A stretch of 9,403 bases of DNA. Origin: JBAYJY01 sp041664945. Lineage in GTDB: Bacteria; UBP15; UBA6099. A model generated the notes under the pieces. It searched no databases. It worked only from the letters and a program-made list of their open reading frames with translations, and was not told where the DNA came from. How positions within the stretch are numbered: the first letter of the stretch is position 1; the number at the start of each line of letters is the position of its first letter. The stretch spans positions 1 to 9,403 of the forward strand of contig JBAYJY010000183.1 of NCBI GenBank assembly GCA_041664945.1. Direction: 5' to 3'. This document shows positions 6,353-9,403 of the stretch, one piece after another. The translations under genes and the position numbers were made by a program.

Positions 6353-7222
6353 ATGGGCGGCGGAAAACCGACATTAGCGCAACACATGAAAAAAGCGATC
6401 GCGCGGCTCGAAGAGCTTTCGGGCGTCGTCAACCTCGTGATCGAGGCGGTTGACGCCCGCGCTCCGCGGGCGACGCGTTGCGACTTCATAGCGCGCGTGA
6501 TAGGCGGCTGCAGCGTCGCCACCGTGTTTACCAAGGCGGACCTCGCGGACCCAGCGGCGACAAAAGCATGGCTGAAACATTTTCACAGCCAAGGCCTGAC
6601 GGCGGTCATCGCGCCGGGAAAATCCAATAAAAACCGGGAAGGGTTCACGCAAGAGCTCCTGAAATTATCAGCTGTCGACACTCCGCATCATAAGGGCGCT
6701 CGCGCCGTTGTCGTCGGACTTCCGAACGTCGGCAAATCAACTATTACCAATTTCCTGATTGGCCGGCGCAGCGCGCGCGTCGGCGCCACTCCCGGAGTCA
6801 CCCGCGGTCTTCAACTTGTCAGAGTCAGCCCCGACTTCATGCTCATCGACACCCCCGGCATCGTTTCGCCGCGAGTCGCTCGCAAAGACCAAGGCATCGT
6901 CCTCGCGCTTGCAGGCTGCCTTCAGGATAACACATACGACCACGAGGAAGCTGTTTTATATCTGCTGCGCACAACGCTTCCATTATATGCGGACAAGTTC
7001 ACGAATTTTTACGGCATGAAATGCGCAACTACGGATCCGATGGAGTTCTGCGAGGCGGTTGCGGTGCGCCGTGGATTTCTCCTCAAGGGCGGCGCTCCGG
7101 ACATCGACCGCGCTCAAAGGCTGATCACACACGACTTCGCCGCCGGCCGCATTGCCGGAATCACGCTCGAATCAGTCGATGGCCAGCCTCAAGACAAAAA
7201 AAAACCGGATAGCCACAAATAA
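6353..7222 (+). CDS. rbgA: RbgA/YlqF-type circularly permuted GTPase, ribosome assembly
   Basis: A 289-residue GTPase with motifs in the permuted order typical of YlqF/RbgA. The G4 motif TKAD (60-63) comes first, then the P-loop GLPNVGKST (122-130), the G2 Thr in ATPGVTRG, and G3 DTPG (166-169). RbgA helps late assembly of the large ribosomal subunit in the cytoplasm, and its length (282 residues in B. subtilis) matches. His11 in QHMKKA aligns with the catalytic His9 of RbgA in its GHMAKA motif, but the preceding WFPG is replaced by TLAQ. DARAP (34-38) is the usual DAR-P motif. G4 has Thr where most members have Asn (NKxD). The C-terminal helical domain is present (EFCEAVAVRRGFLLKGG), followed by a short Lys-rich tail with a run of nine A bases (7196-7204). 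It follows purN by 35 bases. YlqF-family assignment is strong; exact equivalence to RbgA is likely but not certain. Confidence 0.9.
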   Translation: MGGGKPTLAQHMKKAIARLEELSGVVNLVIEAVDARAPRATRCDFIARVIGGCSVATVFTKADLADPAATKAWLKHFHSQGLTAVIAPGKSNKNREGFTQELLKLSAVDTPHHKGARAVVVGLPNVGKSTITNFLIGRRSARVGATPGVTRGLQLVRVSPDFMLIDTPGIVSPRVARKDQGIVLALAGCLQDNTYDHEEAVLYLLRTTLPLYADKFTNFYGMKCATTDPMEFCEAVAVRRGFLLKGGAPDIDRAQRLITHDFAAGRIAGITLESVDGQPQDKKKPDSHK

Positions 7223-7324
7223 CATTCAGACACAAAAGACAGGCATTCCCGAACGCTTATATCGGAAATTCTTTGTCCAATCGCTCATTAACTTATTAAT
7301 AATAGAGAGTCCTGCGGAGTCCCG
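7223..7324. other. short gap between convergent genes, no clear terminator
   Basis: About 100 AT-rich bases separate the GTPase gene from the convergent minus-strand gene. The only structure seen is a 10-base perfect palindrome (TTATTAATAA, 7293-7302), a CCGA/TCGG 4-bp stem near 7248-7264 and a GAGTCC direct repeat (7307, 7317). None is a convincing terminator for either strand. Confidence 0.5.
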
Positions 7325-9403
7325 TTATGGCAATGTAAAGCCCGCAATCCGCTGGCCGTAGAAATCCGCAAAATAAACCTCGCCTCCGGGAAGTATGGTT
7401 CCCCCATGCGCGCCGCGCATGTAACCGTCTCCGGCGGCGGCGGTTCCTAAAATATTTTGCAGTTTCCCGGCAAGATCGAATACCTGCACCCTATTAGCCA
7501 AGGCGTCGGACGCGTATACATAACCGTTCGCCCTGTCTATAGTCACCCACACGATGTTTGTGAACTGCCCGAAACCGGTCCCGATGCCGCCCCATGCGTC
7601 GGCTTCTGTCCCATCCGGATTGAGAATCAAAATTTGGCCCCTCTGGTATGAGGCGACATATATCTTTCCGGCTGCGTCGACATCCAGGCCGCGCGGCGTG
7701 GCTACATTCACCGGCCATCCGGCCTGCAGCGTTCCGGCTGAATCGTATTTATAAATTTTGCCGGCCAGAGAACTGACATAAATGAAACCGGCATCGTCCA
7801 CCGCGATACCGTGCGGCTGGGGAACGGTCCACTGCCACTGTTGAAAGCCTCCTGTGTCGATCGCCTGCACACGGTCATAATAATCAACCACATATAGCAA
7901 CCCGTTCGGCGCGCTGACAATTCCTGTCGGATTCTTGTAGTTGCCGGGCGTGTTTCCGAAGCTTCCGTATGTTGCGACATGAGAACATGGGCTCAACGGA
8001 TCGAATTCGTTGATTCTGTGATTGTCCGTGTCCGCCACGAAAATATGGCCCGTGGCCTGATTGAAAGCGACGTCCAAAGGTCTGTTCACAAATTCCGGCC
8101 AGTTCGGCGGATGATATACAGCGCCCGGCGTCGCGCAGGACTGGTCGTAGTTATACCCGAGAGGTTCGGGCACAACGCATACCTCGTTCGAATATGCGCT
8201 TTCCTTGCCGGTCGAATTTATCGCCGTTGTCACATAGCAATAATCGTTGTACCAATCGAAAGCAAATGAGTGATCGTAAACAACAGAGGCGCCCGGAACA
8301 TTGTTCAGAATAGAACCGGCGAGGCCATACGGGCCGCCTGCAACGTCGCTGAAGTATATCTTGTGGCTCACGAGGTCCGCCAGAGGAGCGCCGTTCGAGT
8401 ACAAGGTCGGAGCGGTGAATGTCAATCTAACTTGTCCGTTCAGGCTGACGCCGTTCGTTATTACCGGTGGATTGGGAATCAAACTGCTCACAATGATCGT
8501 TCCGCTCCCCGTTCCGGTTCGGCCTCGAATGTCAGTCGCTATCACGGTAATCGGATTATATGTTCCATCCGGCCAACCGTTCGGGACAGTGAATCCGTTG
8601 CCGGTGAAAACGTCATCGCCGGCCGTTGCGTCGCCATGCGTTCCGTCGTTATAAAGAATCGCCGGGTTGGGACCGCCGACAAGCGAGAGATCCGCTCTTA
8701 TCGACGCCACATCCCCGTTTCCGTTACAATCGCTGAATCTCGCGAAAACGGTGTAATTCTGTGTTCCGTTAGGCAATACATTGTTCGGATTAAAAGTGAC
8801 GCTTATGACCTGCGGCGCGCCGTTGATGAACAGAACGCCGTCGCCAAATCCGGTTAACCCGGCGGCGTTCTGCGCCGTGACTCTGATCGTCTGCGTTCCG
8901 CATGCCGCGACCGCAACGGAGGTTATCGCATTGTTCGTCCAGATATTATCGAGCGCGGCGGCGTCGCCGTGCGTGGCATCGTTGTACATCGGCGTTACTG
9001 CGCCGTTGACCGGCGCAAAATCGGCAGTTGTCGGGTTTACGTTTGCCGCTCCGCTGGCGTCAATCACAGTCGCTGTAATCTTCGTCGTTATAGCGCCGAG
9101 TTCATCCACCCAAGTTGGGTTGAACGTCACTCCGGAAACAGCCGGCGGCTGCCATGCCACTGAGAATTGCCTCGTCGCCGTCAAGCTTGTGTTGCCCGCA
9201 ACATCGGTGTCGTAAAATTCAATCTGGCATTTGTTCACTCCGGCGTCGCGGCAGTTGCCGGCTGCGCCGACTGTTATGTCCGCCGGATTAGTTCCGCATA
9301 CATAAGCAGCCCAGCCTACGGCGGGCAGCGTCTGCGCGCCGTTGCTCAACACGCGATAGTAACACGTTGACAGCGCCGAACCGCCAGTGTCCGCGTTCAC
9401 CAC
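7325..9403 (-). CDS. large extracellular-type protein, C-terminal part: Ig-like, GTHGD modules, FN3-like and NHL propeller
   Basis: The frame is open to the right edge and stops at 7325-7327, giving the last 692 residues. The initial residue is not a start. Order from the N-terminal end of the fragment: an Ig-like region with paired cysteines and DTDVAGNTS (1-82); two modules of about 110 residues with YNDATHGDAAALDNIWT (140-156) and YNDGTHGDATAGDDVFT (251-267), resembling what databases call choice-of-anchor X; an FN3-like domain (310-412) with GGPYGLAGS and YCYVTTAINSTGKESAYSNEV; and a six-blade NHL-type propeller (about 441-690) with blades such as IFVADTDNHRINEFD and VYASDALANRVQVFD. NHL propellers usually mediate binding, and some are enzymes. 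The protein ends directly after the last blade, without LPXTG, PEP-CTERM or a visible type IX sorting domain. Secretion is therefore inferred from the domain types and the cysteines; the signal peptide would be off the window. Substrate or partner is unknown. Confidence 0.88.
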   Translation of the reverse strand: MVNADTGGSALSTCYYRVLSNGAQTLPAVGWAAYVCGTNPADITVGAAGNCRDAGVNKCQIEFYDTDVAGNTSLTATRQFSVAWQPPAVSGVTFNPTWVDELGAITTKITATVIDASGAANVNPTTADFAPVNGAVTPMYNDATHGDAAALDNIWTNNAITSVAVAACGTQTIRVTAQNAAGLTGFGDGVLFINGAPQVISVTFNPNNVLPNGTQNYTVFARFSDCNGNGDVASIRADLSLVGGPNPAILYNDGTHGDATAGDDVFTGNGFTVPNGWPDGTYNPITVIATDIRGRTGTGSGTIIVSSLIPNPPVITNGVSLNGQVRLTFTAPTLYSNGAPLADLVSHKIYFSDVAGGPYGLAGSILNNVPGASVVYDHSFAFDWYNDYCYVTTAINSTGKESAYSNEVCVVPEPLGYNYDQSCATPGAVYHPPNWPEFVNRPLDVAFNQATGHIFVADTDNHRINEFDPLSPCSHVATYGSFGNTPGNYKNPTGIVSAPNGLLYVVDYYDRVQAIDTGGFQQWQWTVPQPHGIAVDDAGFIYVSSLAGKIYKYDSAGTLQAGWPVNVATPRGLDVDAAGKIYVASYQRGQILILNPDGTEADAWGGIGTGFGQFTNIVWVTIDRANGYVYASDALANRVQVFDLAGKLQNILGTAAAGDGYMRGAHGGTILPGGEVYFADFYGQRIAGFTLP
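8603..8986 (-). repeat. two diverged copies of a GTHGD-type protein module
   Basis: The encoded motif YND-THGDA---D--(W/F)T occurs twice, 111 residues (333 bases) apart, around 8936-8986 and 8603-8653. Each copy sits in a module that begins with a similar strand (GVTFNPTWV and SVTFNPNNV). The DNA copies are clearly diverged, so this is an old domain duplication rather than a recent tandem repeat. The Asp-rich loop resembles a calcium-binding turn, but that is inference. Confidence 0.7.

Noticed and set aside
7293..7322. Palindrome TTATTAATAA and a GAGTCC direct repeat in the convergent gap
   Set aside because: They are short, AT-rich or spaced too closely, and form no stable hairpin with a T run, so chance is the simplest explanation.
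7196..7361. A9 run near the end of the GTPase gene that could shift the frame and extend the protein by about 50 residues
   Set aside because: The extension has no recognisable features and would run into the convergent gene; the normal frame ends within a few codons in a typical Lys-rich tail.
8270..8857. 195-codon plus-strand frame opposite the GTHGD and FN3-like region
   Set aside because: The minus strand there encodes recognisable repeated domains; the plus-strand product has no domain or ribosome site and looks like a shadow frame.

Overview
The window looks like chromosomal DNA of a bacterium with two membranes, probably from a poorly characterised or uncultured lineage. Genes are densely packed, GC content is moderate, and Shine-Dalgarno sites are clear where intergenic space allows. 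There is no tRNA, rRNA, insertion sequence or CRISPR array. The Wzy/WaaL-type polysaccharide ligase and the large secreted-type beta-propeller protein suggest a Gram-negative envelope. The PurN protein has the SGGGTT and PAFCG motifs that I associate with planctomycetes and some candidate phyla rather than with Proteobacteria. That placement is from memory and is not a firm assignment.

Layout. The plus strand carries eight genes, from 1 to 7222. First comes the 3' end of an HD-GYP phosphodiesterase gene, then a 94-residue charged protein of unknown function, then an acylphosphatase that overlaps it by one base. A gap of about 100 bases follows. The next block has a TTG-started gene for a protein with a C-terminal MerR/excisionase-type helix-turn-helix, a single-domain STAS protein (anti-anti-sigma type), and a very large gene (1166 aa). 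The large gene overlaps the STAS gene by 35 bases and joins an O-antigen ligase-type membrane domain to a long TPR domain. After a weak terminator come two housekeeping genes, purN and an rbgA/ylqF-type ribosome-assembly GTPase. On the minus strand, converging on these, is the 3' part of a large extracellular-type protein. It has Ig-like and fibronectin-like domains, two copies of a GTHGD-type module, and a C-terminal six-blade NHL propeller. Its start lies beyond the right edge.

How the genes may work together. The helix-turn-helix, STAS and ligase-TPR genes are packed like an operon. They could form a unit in which a regulatory switch controls glycan ligation or polymerisation at the envelope. 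HD-GYP proteins often act on cyclic di-GMP, a common regulator of exopolysaccharide, so the upstream gene fits this theme. This link is inference from position only. The most unusual sequence signal is inside the ligase-TPR gene. An in-frame A_AAA_AAG heptamer, in a run of A tracts, lies exactly in the linker between the ligase half and the TPR half. A -1 slip there reaches a stop codon after four codons, which would yield the ligase half alone.
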